From Clostridia bacterium (GTDB lineage Bacteria; Bacillota; Clostridia; Christensenellales; Aristaeellaceae): a stretch of DNA of 64,000 bases. Position numbers and translations under genes: made by a program. The stretch lies in assembly GCA_017534885.1 (NCBI GenBank), contig JAFXVR010000008.1:1-64000 (forward strand). Reading direction: 5' to 3'. Shown here piece by piece: positions 36,698 through 45,328 of the stretch. The stretch's first letter is position 1, and each line of letters starts with the position of its first letter. The notes under the pieces are model-generated. The model searched no databases and was not told the DNA's origin. It worked only from the letters and a program-made list of their open reading frames with translations.

Positions 36698-37618
36698 TCA
36701 GCCGAAGAGCTTCTCCGGATAGCGCCCTTCCTGGGCCATGCGCCGCAGCGCTTCCGCCACCAGGGGGCGATCCTCGTGATAGGTCACGCCCCACCAGCGA
36801 TCCGGGGTGGTCAGCACGCGCACGGAGGCCTTGCCGGCTTCCAGCTGCTGATTGACCACGGCGGGCAGGTGGAACTCACCCTTGAGGGGATTGCTCCGGA
36901 GCGCCTCGCTCAGGAAGCGGGGGAAGGACTCCGCCAGGCAGGTCAGCAGGGAAGGGGTGAAGCCCCACATGTTCATGCTGACCACCGTCTCCCGGGAGAG
37001 CAGATGATAAACCTGTCCGTCCTCGGTGAAGAGGGGGCCGTCGCAGCTCTCCACGATGTGCGTGCGCTCATGAATGCCGGTGAGGAAGCCATCAGCGCTG
37101 ACCTCACACACGCCCCGGGCTACATGGCCGTGGCTGGTGGTCGTCTGGGACAGCTGATAGCCCACCATCATCCAGCGCAGCTTCTCATCATCCTTGGCTT
37201 CGGACAGGGCGTCATAGGCCAGCTGAAAGGCCGCCGGGCCGTAGTAATCGTCGGAATTGATGACGGCAAAGGGCGCGTCCAGCAGCTCGCGGCAGCAGAG
37301 CACCGCGTGGCCTGTGCCCCAGGGCTTCACCCGGCCCTCGGGCAGCTGAAAGCCCTCCGGCAGCATGTCCAGCTCCTGAAAGGCATAGCGCACCTCCAGC
37401 TCAGCGGGAAGCCGGGCCGCTACAATGCGCCTGAAATCTTCCTCGATGGCGTGCTTGATCAGGAACACCACCCGGCGGAAACCCGCCCGCATGGCGTCAT
37501 AAATCGAATAATGCAGGATGACCTCGCCCGCGGGGCCGATGCCGTCCATTTGCTTGAGTCCGCCGTAGCGGCTGCCCATGCCCGCCGCCATGATGACCAG
37601 AATAGGCTGCTTTGCCAT
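36698..37618 (-). CDS. Sugar nucleotidyltransferase-like protein
   Basis: The 306-residue protein has a nucleotidyltransferase fold starting PILVIMAAGMGSRYGGLKQMDGI, the G-x-G-x-R-like pyrophosphorylase loop, with INSDDYYG as the metal-binding DD and GTGHAV in the base pocket. Members of this clostridial family are annotated as NTP transferases related to glucose-1-phosphate uridylyl- or thymidylyltransferases. The exact nucleotide and sugar are not provable. The ATG at 37618 follows CAGGAGGAAAC. It heads the operon that continues with the GtrB-like enzyme, galM, TatD and the MBL protein. Confidence 0.85.
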   Translation of the reverse strand: MAKQPILVIMAAGMGSRYGGLKQMDGIGPAGEVILHYSIYDAMRAGFRRVVFLIKHAIEEDFRRIVAARLPAELEVRYAFQELDMLPEGFQLPEGRVKPWGTGHAVLCCRELLDAPFAVINSDDYYGPAAFQLAYDALSEAKDDEKLRWMMVGYQLSQTTTSHGHVARGVCEVSADGFLTGIHERTHIVESCDGPLFTEDGQVYHLLSRETVVSMNMWGFTPSLLTCLAESFPRFLSEALRSNPLKGEFHLPAVVNQQLEAGKASVRVLTTPDRWWGVTYHEDRPLVAEALRRMAQEGRYPEKLFG

Positions 37619-37679
37619 GCCTGTTTCCTCCTGCGACTGCGCGTTACAATAAACCGGTGACGCTGCCGGTGACAGGAAT

Positions 37680-37708
37680 ATCATAACAAAGCAGGCGGAA
37701 AAAAGCAA
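37680..37708 (-). promoter_or_regulatory. Promoter of the minus-strand sugar operon
   Basis: On the minus strand TTGCTT (37703-37708), 17 nt spacer, TATGAT (37680-37685). Confidence 0.65.
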
Positions 37709-37752
37709 GGATGAATGTAACAGGCGCAGGGCGGAACAGCAATCAGCGCAAG

Positions 37753-37785
37753 AAAAAAGCCATGAGGGCGAATCTCCTCATGGCT
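37753..37785 (-). terminator. Terminator of the peptidoglycan-binding protein gene
   Basis: Read on the minus strand, AGCCATGAGG and CCTCATGGCT (37776-37785/37758-37767) form a 10 bp stem followed by a run of six T (37753-37758). Confidence 0.9.
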
Positions 37786-37808
37786 GTAAATGCTCACCGG
37801 GTCTTTGC

Positions 37809-40529
37809 TTACTTGCCGGCCATCCGCTGGGTTACGGCCCAGCCGGCGTCAATGGTGGCCTGATGGCTGGTAGCGTAGGGCCCGATGGCGGTCACCTGCT
37901 CTTCCGTGCGGGGGAAGTGGATGCAGGCGTGGCCAGGGAAATTGTTGGTGGTGATGTGCTGCACATCGTGGGGATTGGAGTGGGTAGAGGCCATGTAGAC
38001 GGAGTTGTTGCCGAAGATGACCCACACCGCCCGGGGATTCCAGGTGTTGCCGCCGAAGGCCCGCTCCATCTTGGCGGTGTCCGCGGCGGTGAGGGGCTCC
38101 ATGTCCGCGTGGGCGCCTAAGGAGAAGATGTGCACCTGCCAGCTCAGGCCGGTGGAATAGTCGTAAACCGTGGCGTAGGGATACTTCCTCGCCACCGCCT
38201 TGACCTCGGTATACCAGTTGGCGTACCGCACCTCAGAGGCTCTGAGTGTGACGCCGGTGGGCGCGGTAGGCGCGGGCGTGGGCTGGGGCGTGGGGGTGAC
38301 CAGCGGCTGTCCGTTGGCGCCGATGGCGTCAGCCGAATTGAGCCGGTTCAGGGTGGAGGGACCGGCGATGCCGTCAGACTTCAGCCGGTTGTTTTTCTGA
38401 AAGGCCACCAGGGCTTTGTAGGTCAGGGTGCCGAAGCTGCCGTCCGCCTTGCCGCTCAGGTAGCCCAGCTCGATCAGGCGCTGCTGCATGGCCTTGACCG
38501 CGGCGTTTTTGTCGCCCCGCTGCAGCAGGGTGGAAACCGCGGGGGTGGCGGTGGGCTTGGGAGACGGGGTCGCGGCGGCGGTGGGCTTGGGCGTTGGGGT
38601 GGCGGCCACGGCGCTGGAGCCGTACAGCCTGGACTGAGTGGTGGGGCCGGCCACGCCGTCGGCCTCCAGCTTATTGTTGCGCTGGAAGTTCTTCACGGCG
38701 GTCACGGTGGCATCGCCATATATGCCGTCCGCCTTGCCGAAGAGGTAACCCAGCTCGATCAGCCGGTTCTGCAGCTTGGTGACCTCCGGGCCGGAGGAGC
38801 CGCTGCGCAGGGTGGTGAAGCTGTCCACCGCGTCGCCGGCCAGGTCGCCGGAGTACATCACGGCGGTGTTGGAATAAAGCACGGCCTGGGTTTCATAACC
38901 GGCTACGCCGTCCACGCTCAGCTTGTTCAGCCGCTGAAAGGCGCGGATGGCGGCCACATCGTCCTCCTTGCACACGCCGTCCCCGGAGGCGCGGTAGTAG
39001 CCTAGGACGGTCAGCCGCTCCTGCAGCCGCAGGACCGCCTCGCCGGAGACACCTAACTTGATGATCACGGCGTTCTCAGGGGTCAGGGGCTCGGGGGTCG
39101 GCGTGGGGGGAGCGGTGGGCGGGACAGGGGTTTCGATCAGGGCGGGGGTGGGGGTTTCGCCGGCGGCCCGGGCGTTCCAGGAGAAGAGCACGTCATAGGT
39201 CTCTTCACCGGCCACGCCGTCAGCCCGCAGGTTGTTGTTCTGCTGGAAAAGCTTCAGGGCGGTCACCGACTTCGGGCCGAACTGTCCGTCTACCCGGTTG
39301 GTGAAGTAGCCCAGATCCTTCAGGCGCTGCTGCACCAGCTTCGCGTCCGCGCCGGTGGAGCCGTTCCGCACGGTGGAAGCGGGCCGCTGGAAGGTCGGCG
39401 CCGAGGTCGGAGTGGCGGTGGGCTTGGGGGTGGGGGTGGCGTCCGCCGCGATGGCATCAGCGGCAAAGCAGGCGTTCCAGGTGTTCTGACCCACCACACC
39501 GTCAGCCGTCAGGCCGTTCTTCTTCTGGAAGGCCTTGACCGCCTTGACGGAGGCGCTGTCGTAGGTCATGGTGATGCTGCCGCTGTAGTAGCCCAGGTCG
39601 CGCAGGCGGATCTGCAGGGTGCCCACCTGCTGGCCCTTCTTGCCCTGGGTGATGGTCACGCCATCGACGGGCGCAAGGATGGAGACCTTGACCTTCTTGC
39701 CGGCGCTGTTGATCACCGTGCCATTATAGAGGAAAGCCTGGAGATTGGCGTCCACGACGCCGGTGACCGGATAGCTGTTCTTGCTCTGGAACTGGCGCAC
39801 CGCGTATTCCGTGGCGCTGCCGAAATCGCCGTCCGCCTCGCCGCTCAGGTAGCCCAGCTCCTTGAGGGCCGCCTGCAGGGCGGTGACGTGGGAACCGCTG
39901 GAGCCCAGCTGCAGCACGGAGTATTCAGAAGCGTTCTCGCCCGGGGCGGGGGTGGGAATATCGGTGGGCACAGCGGTGGGCTTGGGGGTCGCGGTGGCCT
40001 TGACGATCTTCTTGAGGTTGATGTATTCCTTTTTGGCAAAGCCTGTGCGGCCGTTATAAGTGACCTTGGCGAAGCTGCCGGAGAGCGCTTCCACGGTGAC
40101 GGTCGCGCCGCTGGGGATGGAAGCGATGCGGCCGGAATTCACCGAGGCCTTTTCGCGCAGGTTGACGGAATTGTTGGTGGTGGTCATGTAGGGATAGCCG
40201 GTGGCGGTCATGTTCTCGGTAGGCGCGGGGGTGACCATCACGTCAGCGGCTGTGGAGATATCGCTCTTGAGCACATAGCCGGTGGTGCCGTCATAGGTCA
40301 CCTTGAAAAAGTTGCCGGACTCGCCGGTGACCCGCACCTGCACCCCGGCGGGGATCAGGTCAAGCACCGCGGCGTTGGCCGAGGCGCTGCGCCGCAGGAA
40401 GGCCTCCTCCGTAGTCAGACTGTCAAAAGGAAAGGACAGCGCAAAGGCGCTGACGGCAAAGCATATCATCAGCAGCAGGGCGCAGAGGGCCGCAGCCGGA
40501 CGCACAGGAAATCTTTTCAGGGTGCTCAT
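37809..40529 (-). CDS. Secreted SH3/peptidoglycan-binding protein with putative C-terminal catalytic domain
   Basis: The 906-residue exported protein has a signal peptide (1-30), two bacterial SH3 domains (about 35-92 and 115-172), then six PG_binding_1 repeats (about 205-750; each with LQxxLxxLGY...GxFG...AVxxFQ...DGVxGxxT) joined by Thr/Pro linkers. It ends in a ~140-residue domain with HADMEPLTAADT, WNPRAVWV and GHACIHF. The final motif, a His-rich turn plus Cys, resembles the HxCIxF/HGCIR site of L,D-transpeptidase-like enzymes and recurs in clostridial wall proteins, but catalysis is unproven. GGGAGG precedes the ATG at 40529. The protein probably sits in the cell wall and either remodels or anchors to peptidoglycan. 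Confidence 0.85.
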   Translation of the reverse strand: MSTLKRFPVRPAAALCALLLMICFAVSAFALSFPFDSLTTEEAFLRRSASANAAVLDLIPAGVQVRVTGESGNFFKVTYDGTTGYVLKSDISTAADVMVTPAPTENMTATGYPYMTTTNNSVNLREKASVNSGRIASIPSGATVTVEALSGSFAKVTYNGRTGFAKKEYINLKKIVKATATPKPTAVPTDIPTPAPGENASEYSVLQLGSSGSHVTALQAALKELGYLSGEADGDFGSATEYAVRQFQSKNSYPVTGVVDANLQAFLYNGTVINSAGKKVKVSILAPVDGVTITQGKKGQQVGTLQIRLRDLGYYSGSITMTYDSASVKAVKAFQKKNGLTADGVVGQNTWNACFAADAIAADATPTPKPTATPTSAPTFQRPASTVRNGSTGADAKLVQQRLKDLGYFTNRVDGQFGPKSVTALKLFQQNNNLRADGVAGEETYDVLFSWNARAAGETPTPALIETPVPPTAPPTPTPEPLTPENAVIIKLGVSGEAVLRLQERLTVLGYYRASGDGVCKEDDVAAIRAFQRLNKLSVDGVAGYETQAVLYSNTAVMYSGDLAGDAVDSFTTLRSGSSGPEVTKLQNRLIELGYLFGKADGIYGDATVTAVKNFQRNNKLEADGVAGPTTQSRLYGSSAVAATPTPKPTAAATPSPKPTATPAVSTLLQRGDKNAAVKAMQQRLIELGYLSGKADGSFGTLTYKALVAFQKNNRLKSDGIAGPSTLNRLNSADAIGANGQPLVTPTPQPTPAPTAPTGVTLRASEVRYANWYTEVKAVARKYPYATVYDYSTGLSWQVHIFSLGAHADMEPLTAADTAKMERAFGGNTWNPRAVWVIFGNNSVYMASTHSNPHDVQHITTNNFPGHACIHFPRTEEQVTAIGPYATSHQATIDAGWAVTQRMAGK

Positions 40530-40580
40530 CACGGTACCTCCCATCAAGCAGTGGCACAATGCCACACGTATACCAAGTCT

Positions 40581-40609
40581 ATTGTAAAGCAGAAACGAAG
40601 AACTGTCAA
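40581..40609 (-). promoter_or_regulatory. Promoter of the peptidoglycan-binding protein gene
   Basis: Minus-strand TTGACA (40604-40609), 17 nt spacer, TACAAT (40581-40586), a near-consensus site divergent from the promoter of the BspA-like gene. Confidence 0.8.
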
Positions 40610-40650
40610 CAGAAAAATCATGATTCTGTAATATATCGGTAAAAACTCCA

Positions 40651-40659
40651 TGTTATAAT
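40651..40659 (+). promoter_or_regulatory. Extended -10 promoter of the second BspA-like gene
   Basis: TGT-TATAAT (40651-40659) is a full extended -10 element; no good -35 box sits 17 nt upstream. Confidence 0.6.
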
Positions 40660-40715
40660 TGTCACAGAGCAGGGAAACGCATCTGCTAATATCGGGACCG
40701 AAGGGAGAATGACAC

Positions 40716-43118
40716 ATGAAGAGAGCGCTTGTTTTGCTGCTGACGCTCTGCCTGATCCTGCCCATTGCCGCTGCGGGGGAGCAGGTGGATCTGGATGCGC
40801 TGATGCAGGAGATTGACAAGGGCGCAAAGGCTCTGACCGTTTCTCCGGCGACCTATGAGATCAGCCCCGACCGTCAGTCTGTCTTCATCGATCGGCCGGA
40901 AATCAGCGGGGCGGCGGAGTATACCATCGCCTACAACATTTACGACAGTGATTCGAACCCTGTCAACTACTTTTATTCGGATGAGGCGCGCGTCGCGGCC
41001 ACGCCAGGCTACGCCGGCCTCTTCAATGTGTTCATTGTGGTTACGGATACGGACACCGGTGAGCAAAACACTCAGAACATCGGCTGGCACGAGCTGCTGG
41101 GCCCGGACAGCACGCCTCCGACGGCCACCTCGGAGCCAACCGCTGAGCCATCTCCGACGCCCGAGATCTTGCAGCCGCTGAAGGTGGAGCCCGTCACCTA
41201 TGAGATCAGCGGTGACGCAAGGCATATCTTTATCGACAGGCCGGTCATCACCGGCGGCAGCGGCACTGTGAGCATCGCCTATAACATTTACGACAGCGAT
41301 GCTGTGCCGGTCAACTACTTCTACTCGGATGAAGCGCGGGTCGCCGCCACACCCGGCTATGCGGGCCTCTTCAATGTGTTTGTGGTGGTTACGGATATTG
41401 TGACAGGGGAGGGAGACATCCAGAACATCGGCTGGCACGAGATGCTGGGTGAGACCCAGTCCTTTCAGGTGACGGTCGACGGAGACGAGCTGACCGTCGG
41501 GATGACCATCACGTCAATGATGGACCATATATACGGCTGGCCTGCGATTGAGGGCGCTGTGTCCTATGGCATGTCAGCTGACGGCAGCACAAATGCGGGC
41601 TTTTTTACCGAAGACACAAGATTGAAAATCTATTTCCTGCCTTACGCAGAGACCGTCGATATCCGTGTGATGGCTTTTGACGGGGATGAGCGGGTCATTG
41701 GGAGCAGCGAAGCCATCCATGTCATCCTGCAGAAACCGGAAACGGATGTCTTCACCATCTGGCCGGAGCGTGAGGCGGTGCAGGCCGGGAATTATATGCC
41801 GGTGTATGCTGAAAGAAACGCCTATCTCCGTGCGACTTACGCAAAGAATGCTCAGATGTGCGGAGGCGGATACCGTGCGACGCTTGAAAACGGGCAGTAC
41901 AAGTGGCTGGTTGAAACGGATGAGGTCTGTGACCAGATGCTCTGCTGGGCGGAGGATGAGGACGGCCATATCAGCAATATTGTTTCCTTCAGGGTTTCCA
42001 CGGAGCCTGTGGAGCCTGAGCAGGGCGACTGGCCTGTGACCGTCAATGGCATCATTTATGATTATGTTGGTGGAAGAGTCACCGTGACCGGAAGAGAGCC
42101 TGACGTGACAGAGCTGGTTTTTGTTGACGAAGTCAACGGCCTGCCTGTCAGGGCGATCGCCCAAAAAGCTTTCGAGATTCAATATGACGATGAAGGGTAC
42201 ATGTCCGATCCTCTGACCGGTTCACTGAAGTTTCCCTCAAAACTGGAGTCCATCGGTGCGTATGCTTTTTCAGATATGGATGGGCTGACCGGAGAACTGG
42301 TTCTGCCGGAAACCATCAGGTATATCGGTGCCTTCGCGTTCTGGAACTGCACCGGCTTGACCGGTTCCCTGACCATACCGGCGGGAGTGGAGAAAATCTG
42401 CGACGGCGCATTCGGCGCGTGCAGAGGAATCACCGGAACATTGAGCCTTCCCGAGGGGCTTCAGCGGATCGAAGCAAACACCTTTGAGCGGACGCCCTTC
42501 TCAGGCAAGCTGGTGATTCCCACAAACGTGAAGTACATCGGCAATTATGCCTTTACGGACTGCAGCGGCTTCAGTGATGCGTCCATCCCGGACAATTGCG
42601 TGATTGGATATGGTGTGTTCAAGGGCACGAAACTGACGGTAGACCAGAGCTGGCCGGGCGGCTGGCTGAAAACGGTGGACGGTGTTTATTACTACTGCAC
42701 AGGCGGTGAGGTGCAGGTGGACGGGGCGCAGCCGGGCGAGGCTTTCCCGCGCATCCGGGAGGAAGTGAATGGTCTGCCGGTGACCGTCATCGGTGGCTGG
42801 GCGTTCAGCAATAATACCTGGTTTACCGGCACACTGACGATTCCCTCCAGCATCACCCGCATTGATTCCTGCGCTTTCCAGGCCTGCAGCGGCCTGACCG
42901 GCCCCCTGACCATCCCGGACTCCGTCACCCGGCTGGAATACTGCGCCTTTGCCTACTGCACAGGCTTCTCGGGAGAACTCACCCTTCCGGCGAACATCGA
43001 ATACATTGGCAATATGTGCTTCATCGAATGCGCCGGACTGACTGGCTCAGTGCATATTCCTGAAGGATGCAGTGTGGGCACAGATGCCTTTGAGGGCACA
43101 GGCGTCAGCATCGAATGA
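40716..43118 (+). CDS. Secreted BspA-type leucine-rich-repeat protein, larger paralogue
   Basis: The 800-residue protein has a signal peptide (MKRALVLLLTLCLILPIAAA), the conserved QVDLDALMQEIDKG helix, two unnamed ~88-residue NIYD domains (41-129 and 157-245) separated by a Thr/Pro linker, a fibronectin-like stretch (about 250-345), a second beta-rich stretch, and two blocks of BspA/LRR_5 repeats (about 430-630 and 680-800; IGAYAF, IGAFAFW, ICDGAFGAC, IGNYAFTDC, IDSCAFQAC, IGNMCF). It is a longer version of the 31 kb gene, so they are paralogues in opposite orientation. Surface exposure and ligand binding are inferred. AAGGGAGAATG lies just upstream of the start. Confidence 0.82.
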   Translation: MKRALVLLLTLCLILPIAAAGEQVDLDALMQEIDKGAKALTVSPATYEISPDRQSVFIDRPEISGAAEYTIAYNIYDSDSNPVNYFYSDEARVAATPGYAGLFNVFIVVTDTDTGEQNTQNIGWHELLGPDSTPPTATSEPTAEPSPTPEILQPLKVEPVTYEISGDARHIFIDRPVITGGSGTVSIAYNIYDSDAVPVNYFYSDEARVAATPGYAGLFNVFVVVTDIVTGEGDIQNIGWHEMLGETQSFQVTVDGDELTVGMTITSMMDHIYGWPAIEGAVSYGMSADGSTNAGFFTEDTRLKIYFLPYAETVDIRVMAFDGDERVIGSSEAIHVILQKPETDVFTIWPEREAVQAGNYMPVYAERNAYLRATYAKNAQMCGGGYRATLENGQYKWLVETDEVCDQMLCWAEDEDGHISNIVSFRVSTEPVEPEQGDWPVTVNGIIYDYVGGRVTVTGREPDVTELVFVDEVNGLPVRAIAQKAFEIQYDDEGYMSDPLTGSLKFPSKLESIGAYAFSDMDGLTGELVLPETIRYIGAFAFWNCTGLTGSLTIPAGVEKICDGAFGACRGITGTLSLPEGLQRIEANTFERTPFSGKLVIPTNVKYIGNYAFTDCSGFSDASIPDNCVIGYGVFKGTKLTVDQSWPGGWLKTVDGVYYYCTGGEVQVDGAQPGEAFPRIREEVNGLPVTVIGGWAFSNNTWFTGTLTIPSSITRIDSCAFQACSGLTGPLTIPDSVTRLEYCAFAYCTGFSGELTLPANIEYIGNMCFIECAGLTGSVHIPEGCSVGTDAFEGTGVSIE

Positions 43119-43212
43119 AGCCCGGGAGCGCCTGTTCAGGCAGGATGGTACGCAGCAGGCAGATCCTTCTGACAGGCAAGCTGAAAACCCTGCAAAAACT
43201 CAAAATTTCCGC

Positions 43213-43241
43213 TTGACAAGCGCTCTGAAATATCATAGAAT
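43213..43241 (+). promoter_or_regulatory. Promoter of rplM-rpsI
   Basis: TTGACA (43213-43218), 17 nt spacer, TAGAAT (43236-43241). Confidence 0.82.
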
Positions 43242-43253
43242 AGCCGTTGGTAT

Positions 43254-43310
43254 CAATAACTCCGCTAGCCCCGGAAGCTATTGAACTTTGCAAGCGTGCG
43301 ACCATCACGC
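43254..43310 (+). promoter_or_regulatory. Possible L13-type leader RNA
   Basis: Two hairpins lie between the promoter and rplM: TAGC/GCTA (43266-43269/43277-43280) nested with CAATA/TATTG (43254-43258/43279-43283), and GCGTG/CACGC (43294-43298/43306-43310). The position matches the L13 leader of other Bacillota; I cannot verify the family match. Confidence 0.4.
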
Positions 43311-43350
43311 GAGCAGCCCGTCTCTACTATTCTCCAAGGAGGAATTTCCT

Positions 43351-43779
43351 TTGAATACTTACATGGCCAAGCCCGCTGAGGTTGAGCGGAAGTGGTACGT
43401 GATCGACGCAGAGGGCCAGGTGCTGGGCCGTCTGGCCAGCCAGGTTGCGAGCATCCTGCGCGGCAAGAACAAGCCGACCTATACCCCCAATGTGGATACC
43501 GGTGACTATGTGATCATCGTCAACGCCAGCAAGGTCGTCCTGACCGGCAGGAAGCTGGACGAGAAGGTCTACTATCATCACAGCGGTTATGCGGGCGGCC
43601 TGAAGGCCACCAAGTACCGCAAGCTGATGGCTGACAAGCCTGAGTTCGCTGTCCGCCATGCGGTGGTGGGCATGCTGCCCAAGGGCCCCCTGGGCCGCCA
43701 GATGGCCAGGAAGCTGAAGGTGTACGCCGGCCCCGAGCACGAGCAGGCTGCCCAGAAGCCCGAGAAGATTGAGCTTTGA
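43351..43779 (+). CDS. rplM: 50S ribosomal protein L13
   Basis: The 142-residue product has L13 signatures: [68 protein letters not shown] and [13 protein letters not shown]13 is an early-assembly protein of the large subunit. The start is TTG at 43351, placed 8 nt after AAGGAGG; this gives the family-typical length, while the ATG at 43363 would shorten it by four residues. rpsI follows after 26 nt as in almost all bacteria. Confidence 0.97.
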   Translation: MNTYMAKPAEVERKWYVIDAEGQVLGRLASQVASILRGKNKPTYTPNVDTGDYVIIVNASKVVLTGRKLDEKVYYHHSGYAGGLKATKYRKLMADKPEFAVRHAVVGMLPKGPLGRQMARKLKVYAGPEHEQAAQKPEKIEL

Positions 43780-43805
43780 TGGACACGAAAAAGGAGTAAT
43801 GCAAC

Positions 43806-44195
43806 ATGGCTAAGGTAGAGTACAGCGCGGTAGGTCGCCGCAAGAAGGCTGTTGCCCGTGTCCGTCTGGTGGCTGGCGATGGCAAGATCATCATCAACAA
43901 GCGCGATATTGACAACTATTTCGGACTGGAAACCCTCAAGATGACGGTTCGTCAGCCCCTGACCGTGACCAGCGTCAGCAATTTTGACATCCTGGTCAAC
44001 GTCAACGGCGGCGGTGTAACCGGCCAGGCCGGCGCCATCCGTCACGGCATCGCCCGGGCGCTGTGCAAGGCTGATCCCGAGCTCCGCGGCACGCTCAAGA
44101 AGAGCGGCTTCCTGACCCGCGATCCGCGCATGAAGGAGCGCAAGAAGTACGGCCTGAAGGCCGCCCGCCGTGCGCCCCAGTTCTCCAAGCGCTGA
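43806..44195 (+). CDS. rpsI: 30S ribosomal protein S9
   Basis: The 129-residue protein has [17 protein letters not shown] at the N-terminus, the [17 protein letters not shown] region, [19 protein letters not shown] and the basic C-terminus [16 protein letters not shown], whose last residues contact the P-site tRNA. It is the second gene of the rplM operon, with AAGGAG upstream and a terminator 24 nt after the stop. Confidence 0.98.
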   Translation: MAKVEYSAVGRRKKAVARVRLVAGDGKIIINKRDIDNYFGLETLKMTVRQPLTVTSVSNFDILVNVNGGGVTGQAGAIRHGIARALCKADPELRGTLKKSGFLTRDPRMKERKKYGLKAARRAPQFSKR

Positions 44196-44218
44196 GAAAC
44201 GCAAACAAGACTTTTCGA

Positions 44219-44243
44219 CCCCTGGCTCCGGCCGGGGGTTTTT
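44219..44243 (+). terminator. Terminator after rpsI
   Basis: CCCCTGGC (44219-44226) pairs with GCCGGGGG (44231-44238), followed by TTTTT. Confidence 0.88.
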
Positions 44244-44255
44244 ATGTGCCAGGTG

Positions 44256-44284
44256 TTGCAAAAGCCAGCAGATGAGTGTATCAT
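44256..44284 (+). promoter_or_regulatory. Promoter of the disrupted leucine-rich-repeat gene
   Basis: TTGCAA (44256-44261), 17 nt spacer, TATCAT (44279-44284). Confidence 0.6.
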
Positions 44285-44311
44285 TGTGCTGGGGGGCAGT
44301 GAGACCCGGTA

Positions 44312-45328
44312 TTGTTTAACCTGCTGGAATGGAGTGACGCATGGATGACAGCCTTCGACAACGACCTTCCGTCTCTGGATGACTTCAGGCTCGGATGGCT
44401 GCCGGATCGGGAAAACGTTTACTTGCTGGAAGGCTGTGGCTGCGACCGGGTAACGCGAGAGGATATCGACCGGCTGGCAGCGCATCCGGAATTGGACACC
44501 ATCTCTGTGATCGGATTGGAACAGGATGGGTTTGAGTACTTCATTTCGCGCTATGGCAGGCAGTTCAGACGCATCCGTTTCTTCAAAAACCAGCTCGTCA
44601 GGGACTGGTCCATGCTCGCGGACCTTCCCGACCTTGAATGGCTGTATTGGTACTGGAATCAGCGGATTACCTCCCTGTGGGACATGTCGAAGAACCGTTC
44701 CCTGACCGCGCTGCACATCGCGGGCTTTACCCGCCTTCACGACCTCAGCGGGATTGAAAAGGCAGAATCCCTGCGCATGCTGTTTGTCGGCGATCTCATC
44801 TGGCCGTCCATGCGTGTTCGCTCATTGAGCCCGCTGACTGAGACCGGCATTGAGTGCCTGATTTGGGCCGGAAAGCGCATCGAAGATCAGGACTGCACTT
44901 TTCTCACGCAGATGAAGCGCCTGAAACATATGTTGAGGGTGACAAAAGGGCGCTTCCAACCTTAGAGCCACGACTGGTTGTGGTAATTTCCGCTACCTTC
45001 CACAACCAGTCGTGGCTTGGTTCAGGAAAGCGCCCTTTTGACATCCGAATCAATATATGAATGCCCGACAAATGAATACACCACGGAACAATGCGCATGG
45101 ATTGCGGCCAACTGCCCCCATGTGGACTGCCGGGTTGCCCATCCGTATGAGGTATGGGATCGCGACGGCGAGAAAGAAGCGCTGATCATCGGCAAAAGAA
45201 AGCCGTCGCTGAAAATGTGCCCTGAGAACGAAGCGAGGATCCTGAGGTACGAGAAAAGATTTGAAGAACTGAAGGCGAGATACGTTGGTGTGCCTTTTAG
45301 GGAGGCCTTTCAGGAGGGTGCCGAATGA
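44312..45328 (+). pseudogene. Leucine-rich-repeat protein gene interrupted by a MITE
   Basis: Two in-frame fragments read as one protein once the element at 44945-45038 and one copy of its 5 bp duplication are removed. The upstream part (to the TAG at 44963-44965) has LRR-like strands such as LPDLEWLYWYW, SLTALHIAGF and ESLRMLFVG. The downstream part (from 45044) reads SESIYECPTNEYTTEQCAWIAANCP and ends in a coiled region (RYEKRFEELKARY). The repaired junction reads LRVTSESIYECP without frameshift, because the insert plus duplication is 99 bp. The intact length would be about 305 residues (or ~294 from ATG 44345). The TTG at 44312 and ATG at 44345 are both possible starts. A function of the intact protein is unknown. 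The next gene overlaps its stop by 4 nt. Confidence 0.8.
44945..45038. mobile_element. 94 bp palindromic MITE with TGACA target duplication
   Basis: The element starts AAAGGGCGCTT and ends AAGCGCCCTTT (11 bp perfect terminal inverted repeats). An internal 18 bp perfect inverted pair, AGCCACGACTGGTTGTGG (44966-44983) and its complement (45000-45017), makes almost the whole element one hairpin. It is flanked by TGACA at 44940-44944 and 45039-45043, a 5 bp target-site duplication. It has no coding capacity, so mobilisation by a transposase elsewhere is inferred. Confidence 0.88.

Noticed and set aside
35858..37660. Plus-strand frame of 600 codons opposite the glycosyltransferase and nucleotidyltransferase
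   Set aside because: It spans two real minus-strand genes and their gap, and has no motifs or ribosome site.
44312..45328. Two separate small genes instead of one split gene
   Set aside because: The exact TSD, TIRs and in-frame restoration across the junction make an insertion the simpler account; the downstream start codon would lie inside the MITE arm.
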